A stretch of 64,000 nucleotides of DNA from Agrobacterium sp. a22-2 (GCF_012276985.1 NZ_JAAXMM010000004.1:303736-367735), one strand, 5' to 3'. Positions 36,388 through 47,918 are shown, numbered from the stretch's first letter. The notes: generated by a model from the letters alone, not told the origin. Translations and numbers: made by a program.

Positions 36388-37170
36388 ATGAACCTGACAG
36401 CACCGGCGTTTTCCCTCTTTTACCACGATGGGCTGCAACTGGCCTATTTCGACGAAGGAGACCCGCTCGGCCTGCCGGTGCTGCTGATCCACGGCTTCGC
36501 CTCGACGGCGGTAGTCAACTGGGTTCATCCGGGATGGCTGAAGACCCTGGGTGATGCCGGCTACCGGGTGATCGGAATCGACAATCGCGGCCATGGAGCC
36601 AGCGACCGGCCCCATGATGCCGATGCCTATTATCCCTCGCTGATGGCGGCGGATGCGGCGGCTCTGCTCACTCATCTCGGCATCGACCGGGCCCATGTCA
36701 TGGGCTATTCCATGGGCGCCCGCATCTCGGCTTTCATGGCCATGGAGCATCCGCACCGCCTGCGTTCGCTTGTGCTGGGCGGCCTTGGCATCGGTCTTTG
36801 CGACGGGGTCGGCGACTGGGATCCGATCGCCGAGGCGCTGCTGGCGCCGTCGCTGTCCGACGTCACTCATGAGCGTGGCCGCATGTTTCGCGCCTTTGCC
36901 GAACAGACCCGCAGCGACCGTTTTGCGCTGGCCGCCTGCATTCAGACGTCGAGGGTTCTAGTCGACCGTGCCGATATCGCCAAGGTGGACCTGCCGACGC
37001 TGATCGCGGTCGGCACCAAGGACGATATTGCCGGGTCCGGGCAGGAGCTGGCGGCGCTGATGCCCCATGCGACGGCCATCGATATTCCGGACCGCGACCA
37101 CATGCTGGCCGTCGGTGATCGAGTGTTCAAGAAGGCGGTGCTCGAATTCTATCGGGAGGTCGGCAACTGA
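36388..37170 (+). CDS. alpha/beta-fold hydrolase
   Basis: 260 residues. Oxyanion-hole region LLIHGFAST, nucleophile elbow GYSMGA (Ser), acidic residue near GTKDDIAG and catalytic His in PDRDHMLAV give a full catalytic triad. Substrate unknown; nothing in the neighbourhood is decisive. An in-frame ATG at 36373 is an alternative start; neither has a strong ribosome site. Confidence 0.85.
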   Translation: MNLTAPAFSLFYHDGLQLAYFDEGDPLGLPVLLIHGFASTAVVNWVHPGWLKTLGDAGYRVIGIDNRGHGASDRPHDADAYYPSLMAADAAALLTHLGIDRAHVMGYSMGARISAFMAMEHPHRLRSLVLGGLGIGLCDGVGDWDPIAEALLAPSLSDVTHERGRMFRAFAEQTRSDRFALAACIQTSRVLVDRADIAKVDLPTLIAVGTKDDIAGSGQELAALMPHATAIDIPDRDHMLAVGDRVFKKAVLEFYREVGN

Positions 37171-37207
37171 GCCGACCGCCGGCGCACCTGTCCATCGATC
37201 ACGCCCG

Positions 37208-38026
37208 TCAGCGACCGGTGAAAACCGGCTTGCGACGTTCGGTAAAAGCGGCGCGGCCTTCGGCGTAGTCGGCACTGTCGAAGGTGGCGGCACCGATCAC
37301 TTCGGCCTCGCGCAGCAGGTCGTCGTCGTGCTGCAGGGCGGCGCGCAGGGCCAGCTTCGAAGCCTGGACCGACAGAGGTGCATTCTCGGCGATGGTCTGG
37401 GCCAGCGAAAAGGCGGCGGCATCGAGTGCGTCTGCTGCCACCAGTTCGAGCAGGAAGCCGCTGCTGAGCAATTCCGCTGCCTTCATCGGCTGGCCGGTGA
37501 ACAGCGCCTTGCGAGTTAGCTGGATCCCAAGCGACTGGACGAAATCCTGGATGGCATCGGCCGGATAGGCAAGGCCCAGCCGGGCGGCGGGCACGGCAAA
37601 GATGGCGGTCTCGTCGGCGATGCGGATGTCGCAGGCGGCCGCCAGTCCAAAACCGCCGCCGTAGCAGATGCCGCGAATGGCGGCGATCACCGGTACGCGC
37701 GCATCGCGGATGGCGGCAAAGGCGGCACTGTTCTGCGCCTCATAGACGCGGGCGGTGGCGGCATCCTTGCGCACTGCGGGAAACTCGGAAATATCGGCAC
37801 CGGCGCTGAAATCCTGGTGCCCGGCACCAGTCAGCACGATGGCGCGCGCCCGGCCATCGGCCGTCAACCAATGGATCGCTTCGGGGATAGCCCGCCACAT
37901 GGCCGCCGACAGCGCGTTCTTGCGTTGCGGATTGTCGATGACCAGAACACCGCCGCCGTCTTGGCTGGCGGCGCGAAGGGCGCCCCCGGCGAAATCGCAT
38001 GTGTGCTTCATTGGCAATTGGCCCAT
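37208..38026 (-). CDS. enoyl-CoA hydratase/isomerase family protein
   Basis: 272 residues, crotonase fold. The oxyanion-hole segments are SAGADISEF and IRGICYGGGFGLAAACDIRIA. One of the usual catalytic Glu positions is not evident (GLAYPADA where hydratases have a Glu), so the reaction may differ from simple hydration. Convergent with the hydrolase and divergent from cysE. A shorter start at 38011 (MKHTCDF) is possible. Confidence 0.85.
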   Translation of the reverse strand: MGQLPMKHTCDFAGGALRAASQDGGGVLVIDNPQRKNALSAAMWRAIPEAIHWLTADGRARAIVLTGAGHQDFSAGADISEFPAVRKDAATARVYEAQNSAAFAAIRDARVPVIAAIRGICYGGGFGLAAACDIRIADETAIFAVPAARLGLAYPADAIQDFVQSLGIQLTRKALFTGQPMKAAELLSSGFLLELVAADALDAAAFSLAQTIAENAPLSVQASKLALRAALQHDDDLLREAEVIGAATFDSADYAEGRAAFTERRKPVFTGR

Positions 38027-38050
38027 TTATGTTGTTTCAAGGATACTCTA

Positions 38051-38056
38051 TATAAT
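38051..38056 (+). promoter_or_regulatory. possible -10 element upstream of cysE
   Basis: A perfect TATAAT lies 31 bases before the cysE start in the only AT-rich part of the echA-cysE gap. A matching -35 is poor (TTATGT, 18 bases upstream). Confidence 0.4.
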
Positions 38057-38086
38057 AGAACCGTTGCCCACTTGAGGAGATCGACG

Positions 38087-38929
38087 ATGGCCGCAAAGAC
38101 CGAATACCTGCTTGGCGAGCACGTCAAGTCGATGGACCCGATCTGGGACAGCGTGAAGAACGAGGCGCGCGTCGCGGCTGATCGTGATCCGATGCTGGCG
38201 GCCTTCTTCCATTCGACCGTGCTCAGTCATCGATCGTTGGAGGAGTGCGTCATCTACCGGATCTGCGAGCGTCTCGATCACAGCGACGTTCCGGCGACCG
38301 TGCTGCGTCAGGCCTTTGAGGAGATGTCGGCGGACTGGTCGGAGTGGAGTGCCATTCTTCGGGTCGACATCCAGGCGGTCTATGACCGAGACCCCGCCTG
38401 CACCCGCTTCCTGGAACCGGTCCTCTATTTCAAGGGTTTCCATGCGATCCAGACTCATCGGCTGGCGCATTGGCTTTGGAGCTGCGGGCGGCGCGATTTC
38501 GCTCTCTACCTGCAGAGCCGTTCATCGAACATCTTTCAGACCGACATCAATCCGGCCGCCCGGATCGGCAAAGGCATTTTCCTCGACCATGCGACCGGCC
38601 TGGTGGTCGGTGAAACGGCGCGGATCGGCGACAATGTCTCGATCTTGCACGGGGTGACGCTGGGCGGAACCGGCAAGGAGGGCAGCGACCGCCATCCGAA
38701 GATCGGCGACGGCGTTCTGATCGGGGCCGGCGCGAAGGTCTTGGGGAACATCGAAGTGGGCAGTTGCTCTCGTATCGCTGCCGGTTCGGTCGTGCTGAAA
38801 CCCGTTCCCAAATGCACGACGGTCGCCGGGGTGCCCGCACGGGTGGTGGGCGAGGCCGGCTGTGCCGAGCCGGCCCGGTCGATGGACCAGATGCTGCAGG
38901 ACTCGATGGACCAGAAGCTTCAGGGCTGA
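38087..38929 (+). CDS. cysE: serine O-acetyltransferase
   Basis: 280 residues. Makes O-acetylserine from serine and acetyl-CoA, the first step of cysteine synthesis. An N-terminal helical SATase domain (about 1-145) precedes the left-handed beta-helix of hexapeptide repeats (IGKGIFLDHATGLVVGETARIGDNVSI). GAGGAG precedes the ATG. The C-terminus is longer than in E. coli CysE and ends in repeated SMDQ(M/K)LQ units, where the final residues could contact the cysteine synthase active site; they are not the usual terminal Ile, so the complex may not form. Confidence 0.94.
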   Translation: MAAKTEYLLGEHVKSMDPIWDSVKNEARVAADRDPMLAAFFHSTVLSHRSLEECVIYRICERLDHSDVPATVLRQAFEEMSADWSEWSAILRVDIQAVYDRDPACTRFLEPVLYFKGFHAIQTHRLAHWLWSCGRRDFALYLQSRSSNIFQTDINPAARIGKGIFLDHATGLVVGETARIGDNVSILHGVTLGGTGKEGSDRHPKIGDGVLIGAGAKVLGNIEVGSCSRIAAGSVVLKPVPKCTTVAGVPARVVGEAGCAEPARSMDQMLQDSMDQKLQG

Positions 38930-39023
38930 GTTCAAGACGACGAGAATGTCCCTGGCCGTCTTTACAGGCGGGTTTAGCCCATGCGACAAGCGGCGCGATT
39001 TGAATCGCGGATGGAGAATTCTC

Positions 39024-39227
39024 GTGAAACCAGAAGAAATCAAGAAACTGGATGCCTATTTCAAGCGCATGTTCGGTTCGACCATGGTGGTGAAGGCGCG
39101 GCCTCGCAAGGACGATTCCGCCGAAGTCTACCTCGGAGACGAATTTCTCGGCATCGTCTTCCGCGACGATGAAGATGGCGATCTGTCGTTCAATTTTTCG
39201 ATGGCCATCCTGGACGTCGATCTTTAA
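39024..39227 (+). CDS. DUF3126 family protein
   Basis: 67 residues starting at GTG with GGAGA seven bases upstream. Small alphaproteobacterial protein with KPEEIKKLDAYFKRMF, VKARPRKDDSAEVY and FNFSMAILDVDL. No known function. Downstream of cysE, followed by a strong terminator. Confidence 0.85.
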   Translation: MKPEEIKKLDAYFKRMFGSTMVVKARPRKDDSAEVYLGDEFLGIVFRDDEDGDLSFNFSMAILDVDL

Positions 39228-39334
39228 GTCCTGCGCTTTCCTATCGCAAAATCGCTACGCATTATTTGCGTGGCATGGGTTAAGCCTTCGGTTGTCTCCG
39301 GCTGCTGATATATCTTTTCGATAACAATGCGAAA

Positions 39335-39366
39335 GGGCTGGCACCACGGTGCCAGCCCTTGCTTTT
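39335..39366 (+). terminator. intrinsic terminator after DUF3126
   Basis: Ten-base stem GGGCTGGCAC/GTGCCAGCCC with a four-base loop, followed by TTGCTTTT. Confidence 0.8.
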
Positions 39367-39400
39367 GGTCAAAAATGCAACCACTGGGCGATAGTGCAGC

Positions 39401-39441
39401 GCACAAAAACAATTGACATTTTTTGTGCAATTGCTATCTGT
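39401..39441 (+). promoter_or_regulatory. phasin promoter with overlapping palindrome
   Basis: A consensus -35 TTGACA (39413-39418) is followed 16 bases later by TATCTG. The inverted repeat GCACAAAAA (39401-39409) and TTTTTGTGC (39420-39428) straddles the -35. TGCAGCGCA at 39396 resembles TGC-rich sites of PhaR-type polyhydroxyalkanoate repressors. Repressor binding is inferred; the palindrome is seen directly. Confidence 0.6.
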
Positions 39442-39475
39442 ATTAGCACTTCAACTGGGCAGAAGGAGTGCTGGC

Positions 39476-39826
39476 ATGTTCAATTTCGATGAAGCCAACA
39501 AGAAGGGCAAGGAAGCCATGGACACCATGATGAAGAGCTATTCGGAGGTGGCGAAAGGCTTCCAGGCGATCGCCGCCGAGGCCTCTGAATACTCGAAGAA
39601 GTCGTTTCAGGACCTGACGTCCTTCATGGAATCCCTGTCGGGCGTCAAGAGCGTCGAGACGGCCCTGGAACTGCAGTCGGGCTATATGAAGTCATCCTAC
39701 GAGACCTTCGTTTCCGAGGCGACCAAGATGAGCGAAATGTATGCCGATCTCGCCAAGACCGTTTACAAGCCGTACGAAGCGCCGATCGCCAAGTCGACCG
39801 GCATGACCATGTCGACTGCCGCCTGA
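39476..39826 (+). CDS. phasin (polyhydroxyalkanoate granule-associated protein)
   Basis: 116 residues, phasin_2 family, almost wholly helical and amphipathic. MFNFDEANKKGKEAMD, the aromatic FQAIAAEASEYSKKSFQD and the late YADLAKTVYKPYE are typical. Coats polyhydroxybutyrate granules. AGAAGGAG precedes the ATG by seven bases. Own promoter and own terminator indicate a single-gene transcript. The partner phaC is at 8715, so granule genes are split. Confidence 0.9.
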   Translation: MFNFDEANKKGKEAMDTMMKSYSEVAKGFQAIAAEASEYSKKSFQDLTSFMESLSGVKSVETALELQSGYMKSSYETFVSEATKMSEMYADLAKTVYKPYEAPIAKSTGMTMSTAA

Positions 39827-39862
39827 GGCATTTACAGCCACTCATTTCGGCAGAAATGCTGG

Positions 39863-39899
39863 GGACCGGTCGCGGCAGCGTGACCGGTCCTTTTATTTT
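39863..39899 (+). terminator. intrinsic terminator after the phasin gene
   Basis: GGACCGGTC/GACCGGTCC stem with a ten-base loop and a TTTTATTTT tail, 37 bases after the stop. Confidence 0.85.
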
Positions 39900-40076
39900 G
39901 CGCCGTTTGGGGCGGTTTTGCGGGCTTTGTCGGGCCTGCGGATGCAATTCTGTTTGCACTGCGCCGCAGGGGGCTTAAAATCACCGCAGAATGAACTACC
40001 TTAGTGGACTGAGCGTTCGCCTGGGAGAATCGCCTTTCATCAATGGCTGGGCTGGACGATTGGAGAATAGACTGAA

Positions 40077-40424
40077 ATGATCGCCGAACCGGTCTTAATG
40101 CAAAACCAGCAGGACGGAGACAATGCCAATCGCGGCACCTCCGTCATCACGCGCACCAAGGCCAAGACCAAGAAACCCAATTTGTACCGCGTTCTGATTC
40201 TCAATGACGATTACACGCCGATGGATTTCGTCATCCATATTCTGGAGCGTTTTTTCCAGAAGGACCGGGAAGCGGCGACACGTATCATGCTGCATGTGCA
40301 CAACCACGGGGTGGGGGAGTGCGGCGTGTTTACCTACGAAGTCGCTGAAACGAAGGTAAGCCAAGTCATGGATTTCGCCAGGCAGCACGAGCACCCGCTG
40401 CAATGCGTCATGGAAAAGAAATGA
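40077..40424 (+). CDS. clpS: ATP-dependent Clp protease adaptor ClpS
   Basis: 115 residues. N-degron adaptor that delivers substrates with bulky N-terminal residues to Clp[21 protein letters not shown] forms the ligand pocket and [20 protein letters not shown] the second half. An N-terminal tail of about 35 residues, needed for ClpA regulation in the family, is present. ClpA starts 10 bases after its stop. Confidence 0.97.
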   Translation: MIAEPVLMQNQQDGDNANRGTSVITRTKAKTKKPNLYRVLILNDDYTPMDFVIHILERFFQKDREAATRIMLHVHNHGVGECGVFTYEVAETKVSQVMDFARQHEHPLQCVMEKK

Positions 40425-40434
40425 GGAATTGACC

Positions 40435-42930
<2,496 letters not shown>

Positions 42931-42953
42931 GCCGAAGGGCTTCGAGACAATCA

Positions 42954-42985
42954 GTGCCGGGTCAAAGCCCGGCACTTTCTTTTTG
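42954..42985 (+). terminator. intrinsic terminator after clpA
   Basis: GTGCCGGG/CCCGGCAC stem, six-base loop, then TTTCTTTTTG. Confidence 0.85.
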
Positions 42986-43002
42986 TTCATTGCGGAAGTG
43001 CG

Positions 43003-43755
43003 ATGTCTGTCGAAATCGAAGAGCGTTCCGCCGGCTTCTGGTTCGTGCGCGGCATGGGGGGCATTTTCTCGCTGCCGGCCCTGATCCTGATGGTCTCGTT
43101 TGTCGGCTTCAGCGCCTATGCCTTCGAGGCCGGCCTGACCCGCGGCGAGGCGGTATTCATGACGGTGACCATCTGGGCGCTGCCGGCCAAGATGATCCTG
43201 GTCGGCATGATGGCCAGTGGTGCCAATATCGCCGCCTGCTTCCTCGCCGTCACGCTGTCGTCGATCCGCATGATGCCGATGGTGGCGTCCCTGATGCCGG
43301 AAATCCGTACGGAAAAGACCCCGACCTGGGTCCTGCTCTTCCTGTCGCATTTCATCGCCATCACCGCCTGGGTATTTGCCATGCAGCATATCGGCGCCGT
43401 GCCGCGCGAGCGCCGGGTCGCCTATTTCGCTGGCTTCGGCATGACGCTGACGCTCACCAATACGGCGCTTGTCGCCTTCTGCTATGGCCTCGTGGCGAGT
43501 TTTCCGCCGCTTGTCGCCGCCGCGCTGTTTTTTCTGACGCCGGTCTATTTCGTCGCTTCGATCTGGGCGACGGCCCGCCAGACGGTGGTGAAAATTGCCT
43601 TTGCTATCGGCATTGTCGCCGGCCCGCTGTTTGCAGTCCTGACGCCGGGGCTCGATATCCTGATTGCCGGCATCGGCGGCGGAACGCTTGCCTATCTGAT
43701 CGATCGCTTCGCGATACGCGGACGCAATCGTTCGGAAGGGGAGGTTCAGCGATGA
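43003..43755 (+). CDS. azlC: AzlC family branched-chain amino-acid exporter subunit
   Basis: 250 residues, about seven helices. The family feature of an early GxSxxAF-like helix (VGFSAYAFEAGLTRGEAVFM) and the LSSIRMMPM segment are present. With AzlD it exports branched-chain amino acids in other bacteria; substrate here is inferred. The stop overlaps the azlD start (ATGA). Confidence 0.88.
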   Translation: MSVEIEERSAGFWFVRGMGGIFSLPALILMVSFVGFSAYAFEAGLTRGEAVFMTVTIWALPAKMILVGMMASGANIAACFLAVTLSSIRMMPMVASLMPEIRTEKTPTWVLLFLSHFIAITAWVFAMQHIGAVPRERRVAYFAGFGMTLTLTNTALVAFCYGLVASFPPLVAAALFFLTPVYFVASIWATARQTVVKIAFAIGIVAGPLFAVLTPGLDILIAGIGGGTLAYLIDRFAIRGRNRSEGEVQR

Positions 43756-44093
43756 TTGCCGAGTGGTGGCCCTATATCGTGATCATCGTCGCCGGCTGGC
43801 TGGCGACCGATCTCTGGCGCTGGCTGGGGGTCGTGACCGGCAACCGGCTGCGGGAAGATTCCGAGGCCCTCACCTGGGTCAAGGCGGTCGCCACCGCACT
43901 GGTCATGGCGGTGACGGCCAAGCTCATCGTCTTTCCGAGCGGCACACTGGAAGCTTCGCCGCTGTGGCTGCGCCTGGCGGCGGCGGGCCTGGGTTTCGTG
44001 GCCTTCCTTCTGGCTGGCCAGCGCGTGGCGGTCGGTGTCGGGGTCTCGCTGCTGCTGCTGGTCGCCGGGCTTTACGGGCTCGACGTCCAATAG
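43752..44093 (+). CDS. azlD: AzlD family branched-chain amino-acid exporter subunit
   Basis: 113 residues with four hydrophobic helices. Small partner of AzlC, starting inside the azlC stop codon (ATGA overlap), so the two are translationally coupled. The end is 3 bases from the convergent HIT-family gene end. Confidence 0.87.
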   Translation: MIAEWWPYIVIIVAGWLATDLWRWLGVVTGNRLREDSEALTWVKAVATALVMAVTAKLIVFPSGTLEASPLWLRLAAAGLGFVAFLLAGQRVAVGVGVSLLLLVAGLYGLDVQ

Positions 44094-44096
44094 CGC

Positions 44097-44522
44097 TTAA
44101 AGCGCTGCCTTGATCTTCTCGGCATGAGCCGTCAGCACGGCAATGTCTTCCATCGTGCCGGAATGCGGCTTCAGGGGCAGGCCTTCATGGCGCGGCACGA
44201 CGTGGAAATGCAGGTGGTAGACCGTCTGGCCGGCCGCCGGTTCGTTGAACTGCGCGACATAGACGCCATCGGCCTCGAAGGCCTCCTTGGCTGCCACGGC
44301 CAGCTTCTGCACCACGGGAAGCAGTTTGGCCAGAACCGCCGGATCGGCATCCAGCAGGTTGCGCGAGCCGATCTTGGGGATGACCAGCAGATGGCCGGGC
44401 GCCTGCGGCATGACATCCATGAAAGCCAGCGTGTCCTCGTCCTCGTAGAGCTTGACGGAGGGGATCTCGCCTTTCAGGATCTTGGCGAAGATGTTGTTGG
44501 GGTCGTAGGCGCTGCTTGTCAT
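44097..44522 (-). CDS. HIT family protein (HinT-like)
   Basis: 141 residues from the ATG at 44522, preceded by GAGGAG. HIT motif HLHFHVVPRH contains the catalytic histidine triad, and an N-terminal NIFAKILKGEIPS matches the HinT group. Purine nucleotide phosphoramidase or phosphatase activity expected; target unknown. Confidence 0.92.
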   Translation of the reverse strand: MTSSAYDPNNIFAKILKGEIPSVKLYEDEDTLAFMDVMPQAPGHLLVIPKIGSRNLLDADPAVLAKLLPVVQKLAVAAKEAFEADGVYVAQFNEPAAGQTVYHLHFHVVPRHEGLPLKPHSGTMEDIAVLTAHAEKIKAAL

Positions 44523-44583
44523 CGGATGTCTCCTCGTTTTCGGCTCTACATACGGCTTCACGCAGCCCTGGATCAAGGCTTCG

Positions 44584-45777
44584 TCAGTCTTCGTCCTGCT
44601 GCTGACGTTCGCCTTTGCGGAAGGGCGTATGCTCGCTCAGGTATTCGCCGATCTGCTCGACCTCTTCGCGCTCGCGCTGCAGATAATCGGCAATCGCATT
44701 GCGCAGTCCGGGATGGGCGATGAAATGGGCGGAATGGGTGGTGACGGGCTGGTAGCCGCGCGCCAGCTTGTGTTCGCCCTGCGCGCCGGCCTCGACGCGC
44801 TTCAGGCCTCTGGATAACGCGAAGTCGATGGCCTGATGGTAACAGACCTCGAAATGCAGGAAAGGATGGTCCTCGATACAGCCCCAGTGCCGGCCATAGA
44901 GCGCATCGGAGCCGATGAAATTGATGGCGCCGGCGACATAGCGGCCATTGCGTTTGGCCATGACCAGCAGAATGTCATCGGCCATGCGTTCGCCGACCAG
45001 GGAATAGAAGGCCCGCGTCAGGTATGGCTTGCCCCATTTGCGGCTGCCGGTGTCCATGTAGAAGGCGAAGAACTGGTCCCAGATCTCCTCGGTCAGGTCC
45101 TTGCCGGTCAGCCAGTCGATCGACAAGCCGTTTTCGAGCGCGGCGCGGCGTTCCTTGCGCAGGGCCTTGCGCTTGCGCGATGCCAGCGTCTCGAGGAAGG
45201 CCTCGTGATCGGCATAGCCCTGATTGATGAAGTGAAACTGCTGGTCGGTGCGGTGCAGGAAGCCGGCATCCTCGAAGGCGTAGAGTTCGTTGTCGGGCAG
45301 GAAGGTGGCATGGGCCGAGGAGATCTTCAGCTCGCGCGTCACCTGCTGGAGACCTGCCGCCAGTAGCGCCTGGGTCGAGCGCATGTCCTGGCCGTCTGCC
45401 ACCATCAGCCGCGGCCCGGTGGCGGGCGTGAAGGGAATGGAACATTGCAGCTTGGGATAATAGCTGCCGCCGGCCCGTTCAAAGGCATCGGCCCAGCCCT
45501 GGTCGAAGACATATTCGCCGCGGCTGTGGTTCTTCATGTAGCAGGGCAGGGCGCCGAGCAGGTCACCCGCCGCGTTCTCCATCAGCAGGTGATGGCCGAG
45601 CCAGCCGGTTTCCAGCGTCGCCGAGCCTGATTCCTCCAGCGACGACAGATAGGCGTGGGAGTTGAACGGATTGTAGGGCGAGGAAGACCGCGTGGCGGCG
45701 CCCGAAAGCGTCGCCCAGCGGTCTGCCGGGATGGTCTTGAAGGATCGCTCGATGCGGATGGTGACGTCTTGTCTCAT
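44584..45777 (-). CDS. GNAT family protein, DUF482 (FemAB-like)
   Basis: 397 residues. The DUF482/peptidogalycan-like acyltransferase family is recognised from SSPYNPFNSHAYLSSLEESG, PCYMKNHSRGEYVFD, RKRKALRKERR and EAGAQGEHKLARGY. Such proteins carry two tandem GNAT-type folds, as in FemAB; the acceptor is unknown. Its ATG overlaps the stop of the glycerophosphodiesterase gene (ATGA), so the order RidA, glycerophosphodiesterase, GNAT appears cotranscribed. Confidence 0.87.
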   Translation of the reverse strand: MRQDVTIRIERSFKTIPADRWATLSGAATRSSSPYNPFNSHAYLSSLEESGSATLETGWLGHHLLMENAAGDLLGALPCYMKNHSRGEYVFDQGWADAFERAGGSYYPKLQCSIPFTPATGPRLMVADGQDMRSTQALLAAGLQQVTRELKISSAHATFLPDNELYAFEDAGFLHRTDQQFHFINQGYADHEAFLETLASRKRKALRKERRAALENGLSIDWLTGKDLTEEIWDQFFAFYMDTGSRKWGKPYLTRAFYSLVGERMADDILLVMAKRNGRYVAGAINFIGSDALYGRHWGCIEDHPFLHFEVCYHQAIDFALSRGLKRVEAGAQGEHKLARGYQPVTTHSAHFIAHPGLRNAIADYLQREREEVEQIGEYLSEHTPFRKGERQQQDED

Positions 45778-46505
45778 GCGGTCGCGGTCTGGCTCTCCCT
45801 CGGGTCGAAACCCTCGAATGTCATCTGGTCGGCATGCTCATAGGTCCGGGCACGCATCGGTTCGTCGCGCACGGTCCAGGTAATCACCGGAATGCCGCGG
45901 GCGCGCTCGGCGGTGATGAAGCTGTTGGGCAGATGGGCCACGGCATAGGAGATGAAGTCGAGCCCGAGCTTCATGGCCTTTTCATGGGCAACGAAGTCTT
46001 CCGGCTTGATGCCTTCCGCCGTCAGGCCGACGGGATAAGGGCAATCCTGGGCCTTCAGGTCTTTCAGCAGATGAGCATCGAAGCTCATCAGCGCCACCGG
46101 CCCCTGATAGCCCTTCAACACCTCAAGCACGTCTTCGGCAAAGCCTTCGTCGTCGGCGCCGCGGCCTTTCAGTTCGAGGACCAGCGGCACGCGGCCCTTG
46201 GTCAGGTCCAGCAATTGCCTGAGCGTCGGGATCTTGTCGGCGGTCGCGCCGACCGACATGAGCTTCAGTTCGCCCGAGGTCTTGGCCCGCACGTCGCCCT
46301 TGATGCCGCACAGCCGCTCCATGTCGTCATCGTGGAAGACGACCGGCACGCCGTCGGAGGCATATTGCAGGTCGCATTCGATGGCAAAACCGGCATCGAT
46401 GGCGCGTGCGAAGGCGGAAAGCGTGTTTTCCCATACGGTCTTGTTGCAGTCGTGGAAGCCGCGATGGGCGATCGGCTGGGCCGTCAGCCAGGAGAGGTCG
46501 GTCAT
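45774..46505 (-). CDS. glycerophosphodiester phosphodiesterase
   Basis: 243 residues, GDPD TIM-barrel. Catalytic and metal-binding residues are seen in IAHRGFHD, ENTLSAF, IECDLQYASDGVPVVFHDDDMER. Hydrolyses glycerophosphodiesters to glycerol 3-phosphate and an alcohol; no signal peptide, so cytoplasmic. Overlaps both neighbours by four bases, at its start with ridA and at its end with the GNAT gene. Confidence 0.92.
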   Translation of the reverse strand: MTDLSWLTAQPIAHRGFHDCNKTVWENTLSAFARAIDAGFAIECDLQYASDGVPVVFHDDDMERLCGIKGDVRAKTSGELKLMSVGATADKIPTLRQLLDLTKGRVPLVLELKGRGADDEGFAEDVLEVLKGYQGPVALMSFDAHLLKDLKAQDCPYPVGLTAEGIKPEDFVAHEKAMKLGLDFISYAVAHLPNSFITAERARGIPVITWTVRDEPMRARTYEHADQMTFEGFDPRESQTATA

Positions 46506-46972
46506 AGGGCGATCTCGATGATGGCGTCGATCTCGACGGCGGCATTGAGCGGCAGGGCGGCCATGCCGACGGCGGCGCGCGCATGCTTGCCGGCCTCGCC
46601 CAGCACGGCGGCGATCAGGTTCGAGGCGCCGTTGAGGACCAGGTGCTGTTCGGTAAAGGTCGGCGCGGAGGCGACGAAGCCGTTCAGCTTGATGACCCGG
46701 ACGATGCGCTCCAGCTTGCCGTCCAGGGCGGCTTTTGCTTGAGCGAGAATGTTGATCGCGCACAGTTCGGCGGCGCGCTGGGCAGCGGACAATTCGACGT
46801 CCTGGCCGACGATTCCCGTCACGGCGATCTTGCCGTTTTCCATCGGCAACTGGCCGGAGAGATAGAGCAGATTGCCGCTGATGACGTAAGGAACATAGTT
46901 TGCGGCAGGCGCTGCTGCCACGGGCAGAGTGACGCCCAGCGCGCTCAGGCGGCTATCGATGGTATCGGACAT
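46502..46972 (-). CDS. RidA/YjgF family protein
   Basis: 156 residues. The large-type RidA subgroup with SGQLPMENG, GIVGQDVELSAAQRAAELC and the late AVGMAALPLNAAVEIDAIIEIAL. Classical RidA deaminates reactive enamines, but the catalytic Arg of the archetype (in VRxxLP) is not present here (VGMAALP), so this is probably a different subgroup. First gene of the overlapping leftward trio. Confidence 0.88.
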   Translation of the reverse strand: MSDTIDSRLSALGVTLPVAAAPAANYVPYVISGNLLYLSGQLPMENGKIAVTGIVGQDVELSAAQRAAELCAINILAQAKAALDGKLERIVRVIKLNGFVASAPTFTEQHLVLNGASNLIAAVLGEAGKHARAAVGMAALPLNAAVEIDAIIEIAL

Positions 46973-47090
46973 TTTCGCATCCCGGATTGATTGTAAAACT
47001 GGTAGGAATATTGCATTCAAGGCAATCGCGCCTCGCTTTTGCCCCGACTGTTCATATAGCATCAAAGGCCGAACCAACAGGAGATATTGA

Positions 47091-47918
47091 ATGCTGCGGT
47101 CGAGCTTTGCCGCTGTTCTGGCCCTTTCTGCCGCTGCCGTCGGCCCGGCATCCGGGCTTGCAGCTCCTGTCGCGGCGCAAGGTCTGGCGCCGCATCGTGC
47201 CATCTATGATATCGAGCTCAAGGAAGCCTCGGAACAGTCCGGCATCGAAAGCATGCGCGGCCGCATGGTCTATGAATTCAACGGCTCGCAATGCACGGGC
47301 TATACGACCAGCTTCCGATTCGTGACCGAGATCGAGAGCGGCGAAGAGGTCAGCGTGACCGACCAGCAGATCAAGACCTTCGAGGACCTGGTGACGCGCC
47401 GATTCGATTTCGATTCGAAATCCTACACCGACGACAAGCTCGACAAGGGCGTCCGGGGCGCGGCGGTGGTGGCCGGCAGCGGCATCAAGGTCGAGTTGAA
47501 GGAACCGGCCTCGCGCAATGTCGAACTTGCCGACGCCAAATTTCCGGCCGCGCATATGGTCGACCTGATCCGCCAGGCCCGCAAAGGCGCGCGGTTCTTC
47601 GAGGCGCGCATCTTCGACGGTACGGAGGATGGCGACAAGAGCTACCTGACCACGACGATCGTCGGGCGGTTGGAAGCCTCGAAGGGTGGCGATAAGACCG
47701 GTATCGTCGAAAAGACGCTGGCCGGCGCATCCTACTGGCCGGTCTCGATTGCCTATTTCGACGACAAGGCGATCGGCGACCAGCTGCCGGTCTATACCCA
47801 GTCCTTCAAGCTCTACGACAATGGTGTCACCCGCGACCTGACGCTGGACTACGGCGATATCGTGCTCAGCGGTCGGCTCGCCCAGCTTGAGATGCTCGAG
47901 GCCGCCGGCTGCAAGTGA
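47091..47918 (+). CDS. eipB: EipB family periplasmic envelope-integrity protein (DUF1849)
   Basis: 275 residues. Signal peptide of about 30 residues ends AAQG. Mature part has the EipB features [27 protein letters not shown] and the C-terminal [12 protein letters not shown]; the two cysteines correspond to the conserved disulfide of the family. In Brucella EipB is a beta-spiral periplasmic protein needed for envelope integrity. A 3' gap of about 200 bases separates it from rpsB. Confidence 0.9.
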   Translation: MLRSSFAAVLALSAAAVGPASGLAAPVAAQGLAPHRAIYDIELKEASEQSGIESMRGRMVYEFNGSQCTGYTTSFRFVTEIESGEEVSVTDQQIKTFEDLVTRRFDFDSKSYTDDKLDKGVRGAAVVAGSGIKVELKEPASRNVELADAKFPAAHMVDLIRQARKGARFFEARIFDGTEDGDKSYLTTTIVGRLEASKGGDKTGIVEKTLAGASYWPVSIAYFDDKAIGDQLPVYTQSFKLYDNGVTRDLTLDYGDIVLSGRLAQLEMLEAAGCK

